NCBI GenBank assembly: GCA_948567375.1
Contig: OX419758.1
Location: 23,441,001 to 23,505,000 of the forward strand
Reading direction: 5' to 3'
DNA from: Lunularia cruciata
Lineage: Eukaryota > Streptophyta > Marchantiopsida > Lunulariales > Lunulariaceae
Length of the DNA stretch: 64,000 nucleotides
Within the stretch, counting starts at the first letter, position 1. Each line of letters starts with the position of its first letter. Made by a program: the position numbers and the translations under genes. This document shows positions 24,904 through 35,141 of this stretch, piece by piece. Below the pieces are notes generated by a model. That model was not told where the DNA came from, searched no databases, and saw nothing but the letters and a program-made list of their open reading frames with translations.

Positions 24904-25800
24904 TTAGGATTCCTCGTTTCCCGGATCATTCCGCTCCACAACCTCCACTTGGGCAACTTGTCGAGGTCGTCCATTCTTGAGTGGACATTCAGCAATGCGA
25001 TGCCCCAACTGGTGACAATAAAAGCAACCTCCATTTTGTTGTAATCTTTCTCTATCTGCTGTGCCAAGTGGTCTTCGCTGGATAGCATCAATCTCCATTG
25101 GTACCGGTTCTTCCACTCGTGGTACGGGTAGGTTTTGTGTAGGTCGAGGTCGAGACCAAGTTGTTGCAATTAAGGAATCAAAACGCTCAGCCAATTGCAT
25201 GGCTTCTTCTATGTTCTGTGGCTCTCGCATGGTCACCTCCAATCTGGTTCGTGACTTCAATCCTCGCAAAAATCGATCCAGAACTTCACCTTCTTGGATA
25301 TCTGGAATTTGCATGATGATATTCTGAAATTGTGTGATGTAGCTTCTCACCGAACCAATCTGCCTCAACTCCGCCAATTTATCTCGTGCAGCTCGGGTGG
25401 CATTTATAGTCTGAAATCGACCAAGTATTGCATCCTTGAATTCTGCCCATGTCAAAATTGGTGTAACAATTTGTCGTTCAGCTCTTTCTACTCGGAATCG
25501 CCACCAAAGTTTTGCCACGCCATCCAACTGGCTAGAAGCCAAGAGAATTTGTTTCCGCTCGTCTTGAAGATTGGTGGCTTCAAAGTAACGTTCACAGTCA
25601 AACACAAAATTCTCCACTGTGCCTAGAACATTCTTGCCTTCAAACACCTTGGATTTTGGAAATCGAATGCGATCTTCTCCATCTTGAACTGGCGCTCTGT
25701 CTATCTGTTCTCGTCGTTGCTGGTCTTGTTCATCCAACAATCAAGTAAGATGCTTGATTTGTTGTTGCATTGCAAGGATAACATCCGGTATTGTGGCCAT
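24904..25800 (-). pseudogene. Element B gag with zinc knuckle and one nonsense codon
   Basis: Start ATG at 25800-25798 (MATIPDVILAMQQQIKHLT), then TGA at 25743-25741 where element A has CGA (Arg), then an open frame of 278 codons. The body has WAEFKDAILGRF and the retrotrans_gag helices, GEVLDRFLRGLKSRTRLEV, and a CCHC knuckle CFYCHQLGHRIAEC near the end. A C-to-T change would explain the stop. Confidence 0.92.
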
Positions 25801-26173
25801 TGCTACTACCCTAATCCACTACCCTCAATTTATCTAGTTGATTAACACATAGATACAACACGTCCACCGTTCTCCATAAGTCACAACTGGAAGTATCAAG
25901 GGTTCCTCTGACACGGTGATCATATGTAGAAAATCCTGCCCAAAGCGTGAGGTGATGAACTGTGTGAAACGATGCTTTAGTAATATCTGGACATGAAAGT
26001 CCCAATGGTTTGGCGGAAGTGGATTTGGTGGTCCATAAATTCCATCCATCCTATTCCTGCTCTAATACCAATGTAAAAGACCGAAACCGAGGAGAGAAAT
26101 AGGAGAATGGAAATTCACATTGGGACACTTGAATGAGGGAAAACTCCGAATGCCTAGCATGAGCTTCAGCCTT

Positions 26174-26183
26174 CATATTTATA
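26174..26183 (-). promoter_or_regulatory. TATA-like box in the element B 5' LTR
   Basis: TATAAATATG on the minus strand, in the part of the LTR where U3 should end. The same box is present in the 3' LTR at 20955-20964. It would set the start of the genomic transcript. Confidence 0.65.
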
Positions 26184-26323
26184 GGTAGCACACAAGACCT
26201 TTGAAGCTTCTCAAGAAGCTTCCTTGAGTCACTTTCTTGGAGTGCAAGCCAAGTTAACTAGGAAGCTTCTCAAGAAGCTTCCTTCTAGAAGCCGCCTACT
26301 TGGCGTGCAAGCTAAGCTAGTTA

Positions 26324-26341
26324 GAAGCTTCTAGAAGCTTC
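26324..26341 (-). promoter_or_regulatory. Heat-shock-element-like array in the U3 of the element B LTR
   Basis: GAAGCTTCTAGAAGCTTC forms four contiguous, alternating GAA/TTC units at exact 5-bp spacing, matching the nGAAnnTTCnnGAAnnTTCn binding pattern of heat-shock factors. It lies about 140 bp upstream of the TATA-like box. Further GAA-GC-TTC pairs flank it (about 26210-26225 and 26260-26290). In the 3' LTR the equivalent array near 21106 carries one base change in its third unit. Binding is inferred, not shown. Confidence 0.7.
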
Positions 26342-26499
26342 CTTCTAGAAGCTACCTGCTTAGGGCGCAAGTTAACTAGTTGGGAAGCTTCCTAAGAAGC
26401 TTCTTAGATGCTTCTAGAATATTCTAGGCTATTTTGGCTTATTCTCTACTTCGTAAGCCCGACTAACTTCGTCACTAAACTCCATATTGTTACACACTC

Positions 26500-28130
26500 A
26501 AAGTGCTTCTCCTTGCTCCCATAGACACAAAAGTCACCAATGAAGTCTCTCACAAATTTCCCAATGAAAGGTTCAAATACTTTGTTCATGAACCATTGGA
26601 ATGTGGTTGGAGCATGACCTTGAAAGCATGACCTTGAAAGCATAAGTCCCCCAAGGTGTGGTGAGTTGTTGATGCTCTAGTGCAATCTTGATTTTGTTAT
26701 ATCCACTATAACCATCTCCAAAACTATACCATCATGACCTGCAACCTCCTCCAAGATCTCATCAATGAATGGCAATGGGTAGTAGTCCTTCTTGTAATCC
26801 ACACACACTTAAAGCTTGCCATTCTTTTTCTTCACAATGACAATTGGAGACACTCATTCTGAATTCTCCACCTCAAAGATAAATCCGGCATCCTTGACCT
26901 TATCAATCTCTTCCTTCACAACCAAAGACATTGATGGGCTAATGCAACGTTGCTTTTGGTGGATTGGTCTTGCATGTGACTCCACCTCTATCTTGTGCTC
27001 CTCCAAGGTGACTTCCTTCAAATCCTTGTAATTTAAAGCAAACACATGGATGAACTTGCAAAAAATCTCCTCAAATCTCACCTTCTCCTCCTTGGTAACA
27101 TTTGGGCCATACTTGAGGGTAGATAACCTCCTCTCTATCTCCTCAAGTATCAATGGTGATTTATCTGGGTCCTTCAAAACCTCTAGCTTAGGTGCAAAAT
27201 CCATAGCACACAAGGGATACACATTTGAATCAGATTCAGATTCACCTCCTCCGTGGAAGTCTACTCTTCCATGTTTTTGTCCACACCTAAAGCTCATTCT
27301 TCAGAATCTAATTCCCAATAATTAGAAGATGGTGTATATAAATGTGAAGTGTTGGTGGTGTTAGTCACAAGAACTATTGGCTCTATAGTTTGATGGCCCA
27401 ATCCTCAAGTACCCTTTGTACCATCGATCAGTTGTGCATGCTACTTTAACCATGGCCTCCCAAGAAATAAGTCATAGCTTGAATCCTTCAAGACTTGGAA
27501 AGTCATGAGATTTTGAACTCCCATAACTGAAACTACCACCTTATCCATCACCCCTATTGGTTGAACTTGTTGCTTGTTTGCCATGCTCACCACAAATGTT
27601 GAAGGTCTAAGAGTATCATACCCAACTTCTTCATTAACCTTTCTAACATGGCATTCACTGTTGATCCTCCATCAACCAATGCATCCTTGATGTTGTGACC
27701 ATTCACTCTCATATCAATCTTAGAGGTATATTTACAAGCCTCCCATGGTGCTAGCTTGGCATCCACCACCCCCATTGATACAAGAGCTTTTGCTTTCTTC
27801 TTCCTCTTGCTCCTTGTAGAACTCAAACCACCTTTAAGATCCTTTCTCAAAGTAGGGTTCAAAGCAATCAACTTGGCATCCACCACCCCCATTGATACTG
27901 GAGCTTTTGCCTTCTTCTTCCTCTTGCTCCTTGTAGAACTCAAACCACCTTTAAGATCCTTTCTCAAATTAGGGTTCAAAGCAATCAATTGGCCCACTGT
28001 GATGTTAACCTTGTCACTATCAACATCCTCCAACACATAGTAGTTCCATTGTTGCTTTGAAATCAAGAAATCCTCCATCCCCAACTTCTTCCTTGGAGTC
28101 TTTGTTGTTGATGGTGTTGAGGTACGAGTG
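26500..28130 (-). pseudogene. Element D gag end, protease and front half of reverse transcriptase
   Basis: Frames at 27587-28150 and 26854-27297 are collinear with E: TPSTTKTPRKKLGMEDFLIS, then a lysine-rich segment, then ALVDGGSTVNAMLERL (protease active site with DGG), then KFIHVFALNYKDLKEVTLEE (front of RT). The palm motif appears as FIGDFCVYGS near 26545, where FIDDF is expected, so one catalytic Asp is lost. The B insertion follows at once. Confidence 0.85.
27744..27977 (-). repeat. 117-bp tandem duplication in element D gag-protease linker
   Basis: Two adjacent in-frame 39-residue units begin LIALNP.LRKDLKGGLSST and end SMGVVDAK. Element E has one unit (about 36240-36350). The units are very basic (SKRKKKAKA). 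Confidence 0.92.
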
Positions 28131-28856
28131 TCAAAGGTATTTGAAGCCATTGCTTCATCATAGAGAATAGCAAGAGCATTGGGTGGAGGTGAAGGAGTAG
28201 TTCTACCTCAACATTATCAGGCAAAAATGCCACACATGGGTGGACCCGTACCGATAGAATTGGGCAACTTTCAATTTTGAGATTGAGGAGCATGATCGCT
28301 TCAAGGGGAGCGTGGACGGGTAGAAGAACAAAGAGATGGAGTCCCATGAGGAGATGGAACTCGAGGAGAACAACGCCATTGTTACAATTGTGGCCATATT
28401 GGGCACATATCTACCAATTGTTGCACTTGTTTCCCTAGAGGCCCTCGGCCTTCATACATGCAATCTTTGAACAACATGGAGAGGCGCATTGAAGAGGAGG
28501 AGATAGAAAACAATTCAGAAAACAAAGATTGCCAGTAAATGTACCATGCGACCTTACTTGCTCAATAAGGAAGAAGAGAAGCAAGGGAAGGAAGAAGACT
28601 AATGTGCAAAGATCCTGAAAGGAAACCTCACAATTGATTGTCATGAATGGAGTCCTAGAAGGCAATCAAATGAGAGTATTAGTTGATCCGAGAGCAATAG
28701 AGAATTTCTTATCATGCTCTATTGCAATAAGATTGTGAATGGATCTAGAGAGAGGGATGGAAGTGAAGAAGTAACGGGCAAACAGAGAGGATTGAATCAT
28801 TACCTAGACGGATCACACTCTTTGTAGGAGAATATCAAGAAGCAATTGAGTGGCGA

Positions 28857-30382
28857 GTGATACAATTAGCTCATTATGATGCAATCTTAGGCATGCCATG
28901 GATGGAGCATTACAACCCTATGGTAGATTGGAGGAAGAAAGTAGTGAGATCCCACCAATGGTCAATCATTGGGGTTAAAGAAAAATCACCCAGGCAAGAT
29001 CTGCCTCTATATGTCATAGGGACGGCAACTATCTGGAAGACCAATAGATGTTTCATGGGTCTAATAAGAGAAGTCCAGAGTGCACAACTTGATGGACAAA
29101 TTCTTGAGAAATTGAAGGCTGTGGTGGATGAATTTCAAGATGTCTTTCCCAATGATCTACCCTCACGATTACCACCAAAAAGGAGAGTAGATCATAAAAT
29201 TGAGACACTCCCGGGGAAGACACCTCCTTGTAAGGCTCCATATTGCCTATCACCTCATGAGTTGGAGGAGTGTAAGACTCAAATTGAGGAGATGCTACAG
29301 AAGAGGTTCATCCAACCTAGCGTATCACCATATGTGGCTCTTGTCTTGTTTGTGAAGAAGAAGGATGGTACAATGCGCATTGATTATCGAGGTCTCAATC
29401 AACAAATAGTGAAGAATAAATATCCCTTACCTTGCATGGATGACCTGTTTGATCAACTCCATAGAGCGAGATACTTCACCAAATTGGACTTACGGAGTGG
29501 TTACAATCAAATTGGAATTGCAAAGGAGGATGTGTACAACACTGCCTTTCAAACCAGGTATGGCTACTTTGAGTATCTTGTGATGCCTTTTGGCCTCACC
29601 AATGCACCTGTCACTTTCATGAGTCTAATGAATGATATAATTTGTCCATACTTGGATAAGTCTATTATTGTCTTCTTGGATGATATCTTAGTATACATAA
29701 GCATAATGACGGAACACAAACAACATCTATGAGAGGTCTTCCAAATTCTAAGCGAGAATTGATTGTACGCCAAAATCTCAAAGTGTGAGTTTGGCAAGTC
29801 TTAAGTTGACTACTTGGGGCATAGAGTAAGTGAAGAGTGCATTCAAGTATTGACAGATAAAATAGAGGTCATTCAAAAATGGAATGCCCTAGAAGATCAG
29901 ACTCAACTCAAGAGCTTCTTGGGGTTGATAGGATTCTATCGTAGATTTTTCAAGGACTTCTCTAAGGTTGCATAGCCTTTAACGGTACTACTTGGCAAGG
30001 GGAAGAAGTGGACATGGAGAACCACACAAGAGTTGGCATTTCAAGAATTGAAAACCGCCTTACTACATGCACCAATCTTGAAGTAATATGACCCAAAACG
30101 TCCAATTAAGTTGGCTATAGATGCATCAGGTGTAGCAATAGGAGCAGTTCTACAACAAGAGTGGCATGACGGATAGCATCCAATTGCATATTTCTCTCAA
30201 AAGTTGTTACCGACAGAGCGCAACTACCACACTACAAATTGAAAAGAGTTGGCCATCGTTCAGGCAGCCAAGCATTGGAAGCACTATCTAGGCGAGAAGG
30301 CATTTGTAGTAGAGACAAACCACAAACCTCTAGTCTACCTCGAGATGCAGAAGGATGTATCTCGTTGCCAAATTTGGTGGGC
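28857..30382 (+). pseudogene. Element F protease end, reverse transcriptase and RNase H
   Basis: The long frame 28857-29732 reads [19 protein letters not shown] (protease end), [62 protein letters not shown] and the catalytic [12 protein letters not shown]. After a stop at 29732 it continues with FLGLIGFYRRFFKDFSK and RNase H motifs (LAIDASGVAIGAVLQQ). It breaks at QIWWA, where E is inserted. Confidence 0.88.
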
Positions 30383-31073
30383 TATAACACCCATTTGTGC
30401 ATGTGTGTGGTATTGTGATATCTAGCTTGGTATTACAAGTACTTAAGAGATATTATTTATATAGAGATAAAGGATGGTTCTATATTAGTTATGGTTAGCT
30501 AAAGTTAGTCATAGCTAAGATAGAGGGGACCTTACTTTAGAGGAAGTAGAAAAGATGAGCACCACTATTTTGGATTTTAGTGTGTTGACTTGGTATTATT
30601 CCTAGGTGTTTGGCTTTGGAGAAAGAGTTGAGAACTCTTGGGCCCGCAAGCCTTTTTGTTTTGGATTCTTCTTTAGTCCAAGGAAAGTCCATGTGAAGTA
30701 ATCCTTGACTTAGTGTTTGGTTCAAGATAAGACCACATGCTTAGGGAATATGCCCATGTGAATGGATATTCCTTTCTACTTTTTGACTTTACTTGACTTT
30801 TAGTCTAATAACTTGAGTTACTATGGTAATTAGTAACTTTGGTACATAACTATTTCACAAGTATATAAACAAGGGGTGAGGAGATACTCAACATCCTTTC
30901 ATTTGCAACTATCTCTCTCTCATTGAGTTCTCTAGTGAGCAATGTCTTGAGTCTTGGAGTGTTGGCCTTGGAGGAGTATGATGGAGATGTGGTTCCTTGC
31001 CTTCTTAGTCCAGGGTGTGGTACCATAATAGCCATCAAAGGTTCATCATGAGTGAGAGATAGACCGGCTCACA
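30383..31073 (+). repeat. Element E 5' LTR (691 bp)
   Basis: It starts TATAACACCC (TG to TA at the first dinucleotide) and ends CCGGCTCACA. Length and sequence match the 3' LTR at 39799-40489. TATATAAA at 30862-30869 is a likely TATA box. Directly after it comes TTTTTGGTTCCGTTGCCG, a decayed form of the tRNA-Asp-type primer site common in Athila/Tat elements. Confidence 0.93.
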
Positions 31074-31934
31074 TTTTTGGTTCCGTTGCCGTGACCTCTC
31101 TAGAAGGCAAGATAATGTTCCGCGTTCAATTCTACATTAGGCAGAAGGAGGCTATGAGAGCTCACTTGGAGAGAACATTAGGCGAGGAGAGGGCTGAACT
31201 TATGTTAGAGAAACAAGATTCATTTATATACACTGTAGTTCATTATGATGTCTTTGAGGTGATTTTGTACATCTTGTACACATGAGAGGAATTGGACAGA
31301 TTGTGTGAGGTGGATTGCAGATTTTGGGGATTAAGGTGATTTTGGGCAAAATCTCAAGTTTGAGATCTGGACTTGAAATTTCTACACATGATAGCTTGGG
31401 TTATCTTTCAATTAGCACACTTGAAATTATTGTGAGAGTTACTATGGGCACTAAGCTAGAAATTTTGAAAGTTGATAAGGTAAAGTGCTTCCGCAATTGC
31501 ATGCTCTCTAGAAAATTTTATAGAGTTTGCAATTTCTTCAATTTTCAGTGAATTATCCTGAAAATTTCCAAGAAAATTCAGTGCATTTTATCCTACCTGC
31601 TGCTACAAAAATTAGAGAGAGATCATTCTTGCGCAGGGAGTTATGAGTTCTTGAAGTGAGGGGGGGGTGGTTTTCAGACCAAATCTGAAATATGTGTGCT
31701 GAATAGAAAGGTGTCTAGGCCAAATGGCTTAAAGAAAAGATCTGAAATTTTGCAAGGAGTGACGCCCTAAAGTTGTGATCAAGTGTGAAAAATTTCAAAG
31801 GACTGTCACATACAGTTTGGGAGATTTGAGTGACATTGTGAGGAAGGGTCAATTCTGCAAAGTGGAGATCTCATGCATGAGGAGTTTGAGAGCAACAAAA
31901 AGCATGTTTGAGTGTTTAGATTCATCTTGGGAAC

Positions 31935-32337
31935 ATGGAGGGTCATCAAGAGTGGAAATTGAGATTATGTAAGGTTTTCCAAGGGTTTGAGGTGATTGTA
32001 GGGGTGGATTTGAGGAAAAGAGAGTTTACAATAGAATTTGAAAAGAGTGTTGAGAGGATCCAAAAACCTACACCACTTGGAGGAAAGAGTGAGTCTAAGT
32101 GTTTTCTATGTGGAGAGAAGGGACATAAGGCAAGTTCATGTCCATTGACCTTTGAGAGCAAGAGATTGAGAGAAAGGAGAGGCTTACTTGACTTGGATTT
32201 GCATGTTGGACCTTCTTCACCAAGATTGGGAGGGAGAATATCTAAGACCAAGGAGTTGTGTGAGGTTTATGGAGTGGAAGGACTTCCAAAAGGACATGAT
32301 TGTAGTGGAGTAAAATCACTTTTGGAGACTTTGGTGA
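31935..32337 (+). CDS. ORF with CCHC zinc knuckle in the leader of element E
   Basis: It starts MEGHQEWKLRLCKVFQGFEV and carries CFLCGEKGHKASSCPLTF, a C-X2-C-X4-H-X4-C knuckle, then a charged tail with KELCEVYGVEGLPKGHDC. The inverted copy at 33085-33190 keeps the beginning but lacks the knuckle part. The element has a second, standard gag with its own knuckle at about 35780, so this ORF is either the true N-terminal gag part or an added segment. It is cut by the inversion breakpoint at about 32338. Confidence 0.55.
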
Positions 32338-34375
32338 AGGGTTCAAAGCAATCAATTGGCCCACCGTGATGTTAGCCTTGTGACTACCAACATCCTCTAA
32401 CACATAGTAGTTCTATTGTTGCTTTGAAATCAAGAAATCCTCCATCCCCAACTTCTTCCTTGGAGTCTTTGTTGTTGATGGTGTTGAGGTGCGAGTGCTC
32501 CTTGTAGACATAAGAGTATCCTTTCTTGGAGTAAATCCTTGAGAAGAGTGAACATCCTCTGCAAAACAAGCTCTCTTCTTCCCTTGTACCAAAAGCTCCA
32601 AATTAAGACCCTTGGAGTTTGAGCACTTTCCTTTCTCATACTTGCTCTCAACCACATCTATGGATGCTATCCCCTTACCTTTGTTTGGATTAGGAGCCAC
32701 TTGGGTTTCACTACCTCCCTCTTTCCCTCTATTGGCTCTCTCATAACCCCATCCTCCATGGTAAATGGAATTTGGGCGATTCCTTTGGACATGGCCTCTT
32801 CCTCCACAACCAAAAAATTTCTATCATTGAAATTGTTGGCTGGTTGGCCTCCTTTATATGGATAGTTTCTATAACTCCTAGGTCCTCTCCCTACGTTCTG
32901 ATCCAACTCTCTCTTCTCCCATAGTTGCAACACATTGATCTTGAGATTTGCAAGTTGTTTTGTGATGGTTTGAAGTGGATCCTTTGGTAGGGGTGCAAGA
33001 ACTAGAGCAACTACTACTTGTGATGCAACCATTTTCACCAAAGTATCTAACATTCTACCATACTTGTAACCTCTCTTCATATTCTATTCTAAACTCTCTT
33101 TTCCTCAAATCCACCCCTACAATCACCTCAAACCCTTGGAGAACCTTGTATAGTCTCAATTTCCACTCTTGATGACCCTCCATGTTCACAAGATGAATCT
33201 AAACACTCAAACATGCTTTTTGTTACTCTTGAACTCCTCATGCATGAGATCTCAACTCTATAGAATTAACCCTTTCTCACAATATCACTCAAATCTCTTA
33301 AATGGTATCTTACAGTCCTCTGAAATTTTGTACACTTGATCACAACTCCATAGTGTCCCTCCCTGCAAAATTTCAAATCTGTCCATGGAATCATTTGGCA
33401 AGGACAGTGTTCTATTCAATGCACATATTTCAGATTTGGTCTGAAAACCACCCCCCTTCACTTTAAAAACTTATAACTCTCTGTGCAAGAATGATCTCTC
33501 TCTAATTTTTGTGTCAACAGGTAAGATTCAATTCACTTAATTTAATTGGAAATTTTTAGGACAATTTATTAAAAATTGAAGAAATGGCAGACTCTATACA
33601 ATTTCCAGGGAGTATGCAATTACGGGAGCAATTTACCCTATCAACTTTCAAAAATTCTAGCATAGTGCGCATAGTAGCTCTCACAATAATTTCAAGTGTG
33701 CTAACTGAATGATAACCCAAGCTCTCATTTGTAAAAATCTCAATCTAGATCTCAAACTTGAGATTTGCCCAAAATCACCTTAGTCCCCAAAATTTTCAAT
33801 CCATCTCACACAATCTCTCCAAATTCTCTCAAGTGTACAAGATGTACAAAATCACCTCAAAGATATCATAATGAACTATAGGGTATAAAAATGGGTCCAA
33901 GTTCTCTAACATAAGTTCCGCACTCTCCTCCCTTAAAGTTCTCTCCAACTGAGCTCTCATAGCTTCCTTTTGTCTGATTAGAATTGTATGCGGAACATTA
34001 TTTTGTCTTCTAGAGAGGTCCCGACAACAAAACCAAAAATGTGAGCCGGCCTGTCTCTCACTTAGGATGAACCTTTGATGGCTATTATGGTAGCGCACCA
34101 TGGACTAAGAAGGCAAGGAACCCCAACTCCATCATACTCCTCCAAGGCTAACACTCCAAGACTCAAGACATTGCTCACTAGAGAACTTAATGAGAGAGAG
34201 AAAGTTGCAAATGAAAGGATGATGAGTACCTCCTCACCCCAAGATTATATACTTGTGAAATAGTTATGCACCAAAGTTACTTATTATTGGAGTAACTCAA
34301 GTTACTAGGCTAAAATTCAAGTAAAGTCAAGAAGTAGAAAGGAATATCTATTTACATAGGCATATTCCACTAGAA
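32338..34375 (-). mobile_element. Inverted, 5'-terminal fragment of an E/D-family element
   Basis: Read on the minus strand it has the last ~330 bp of an LTR (34375-34039), the primer-site region (TTTTTGGTTTTGTTGTCGGG), the non-coding leader (about 33085-34030) and a deleted gag ending in NITVGQ-LIALNP. Part of this (33085-34050) is the reverse complement of E at 31068-32045. The deletion joins leader directly to mid-gag at about 33075. Confidence 0.85.
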
Positions 34376-34402
34376 AGAGAGAGAGGAGAGATGAGGAAGA
34401 GG

Positions 34403-35141
34403 TGTAATACCAAGGGTTAGCCATATGATCTAGATGTGAAATTCGGTTTGGTAACTTCTAAAATGATGTTATACATGATGGTCAAAATAGATCAGATAAA
34501 AGTATCACCAAAAGAGTACTTCTACTAATAGGGCAGAAACTGAAATAGACTTGAGAACCTTAGAACCAATAGCTAGACATATGATTTAAAGGTGAGAATT
34601 GGTTTGGTAACATCTGGAAGGATGTTACATATGATGGACTAAATAGATCAGAAAGAGGTATCAACAAAAGGGGACTTCTACTAATAGAGTAGGAACCAAA
34701 ATATGCTTGAAATCTTTGAAGGCAATTTTGGAGGCCTAAACGGATGAATTAGGCCTCGAAAATATGCATACCCCCCCCCCAATGGAATAAAGGTCGGCCT
34801 TCCCTCCCCCTTGCTTTTTCTTGTCGAGAGCTTTCCAATGGTACCTTACTCACGTGATTCTGAGATTCCTACAGGAAGATTCCCTAAAAGATTCCCTCCG
34901 GTCAAAGCTTGTTTGACCAACCAGATAGGACCTAGACTAGACAGGTCACCCATCCAAGTAAGCAATCCAAGGGTGGAGCTTGCTGACATATCATCTATCT
35001 GTGTCTCTAATCCTATGGTGGAGCTTCCTTGGAGGAGATCCTCTTTGTCTATATAATAAAGAGAAGGTGCTCCCTTGGGGCATCGAATGTTTGAGTGTGC
35101 AATCTATGTTTTCTCTCTTCTCTTGTGCTCAGAGTATTACA
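34403..35141 (+). repeat. Solo LTR of the F family (739 bp) with AGAGG target duplication
   Basis: It runs TGTAATACC to GTATTACA with 8-bp inverted ends (TGTAATAC/GTATTACA). AGAGG stands at 34398-34402 and again at 35142-35146. Removing it restores an open gag frame of element E (..DEEEEFWETLTSALIENF). A C10 tract lies at 34771-34780. Confidence 0.95.

Larger units (their letters stand above)
20853..26494 (-). mobile_element. Element B: young, nearly full-length Ty3/gypsy chromovirus (5,642 bp) with 5-bp target duplication
   Basis: Two 423-bp LTRs, a CACTC target duplication, a primer site TGGTATTAGAGCAGGAA (minus strand, just inside the 5' LTR, initiator tRNA-Met type) and a polypurine tract bound an internal region coding gag, protease, reverse transcriptase, RNase H, integrase and a C-terminal chromodomain. 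It is inserted in the reverse-transcriptase gene of element D. LTRs differ at only about 7 sites, so it is the most recent datable insertion here. A handful of nonsense and frameshift changes probably make this copy non-autonomous. Confidence 0.96.
26072..26494 (-). repeat. Element B 5' LTR (423 bp)
   Basis: Same ends as the 3' LTR (TGTAACA..TTTTACA on the minus strand). U3 lies at the high-coordinate side. The TATA-like TATAAATATG is at 26174-26183. Just inside the LTR is the primer site TGGTATTAGAGCAGGAA. The right flank begins with the duplicated CACTC. Confidence 0.95.
17980..28130 (-). mobile_element. Element D: Athila/Tat-like Ty3/gypsy, 5' end lost, interrupted by element B
   Basis: Same family as element E (34-40 kb), in opposite orientation. 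From 28130 downwards it encodes the end of gag, a protease region and reverse transcriptase up to FIGDFCVYGSKEKHFE. Element B and its CACTC duplication intervene (20848-26499). The protein then resumes with polymerase, RNase H and integrase down to about 18745 and the 3' LTR. The 5' LTR and front of gag are absent: at about 28130 the sequence switches abruptly to element F in the opposite orientation. Multiple stops and frameshifts make it inactive. Confidence 0.85.

Noticed and set aside
34771-34780. Runs of C (34771-34780) and G (59806-59817)
   Set aside because: They occupy the same place in two F-family LTR copies and are variable homopolymers, not a separate feature.
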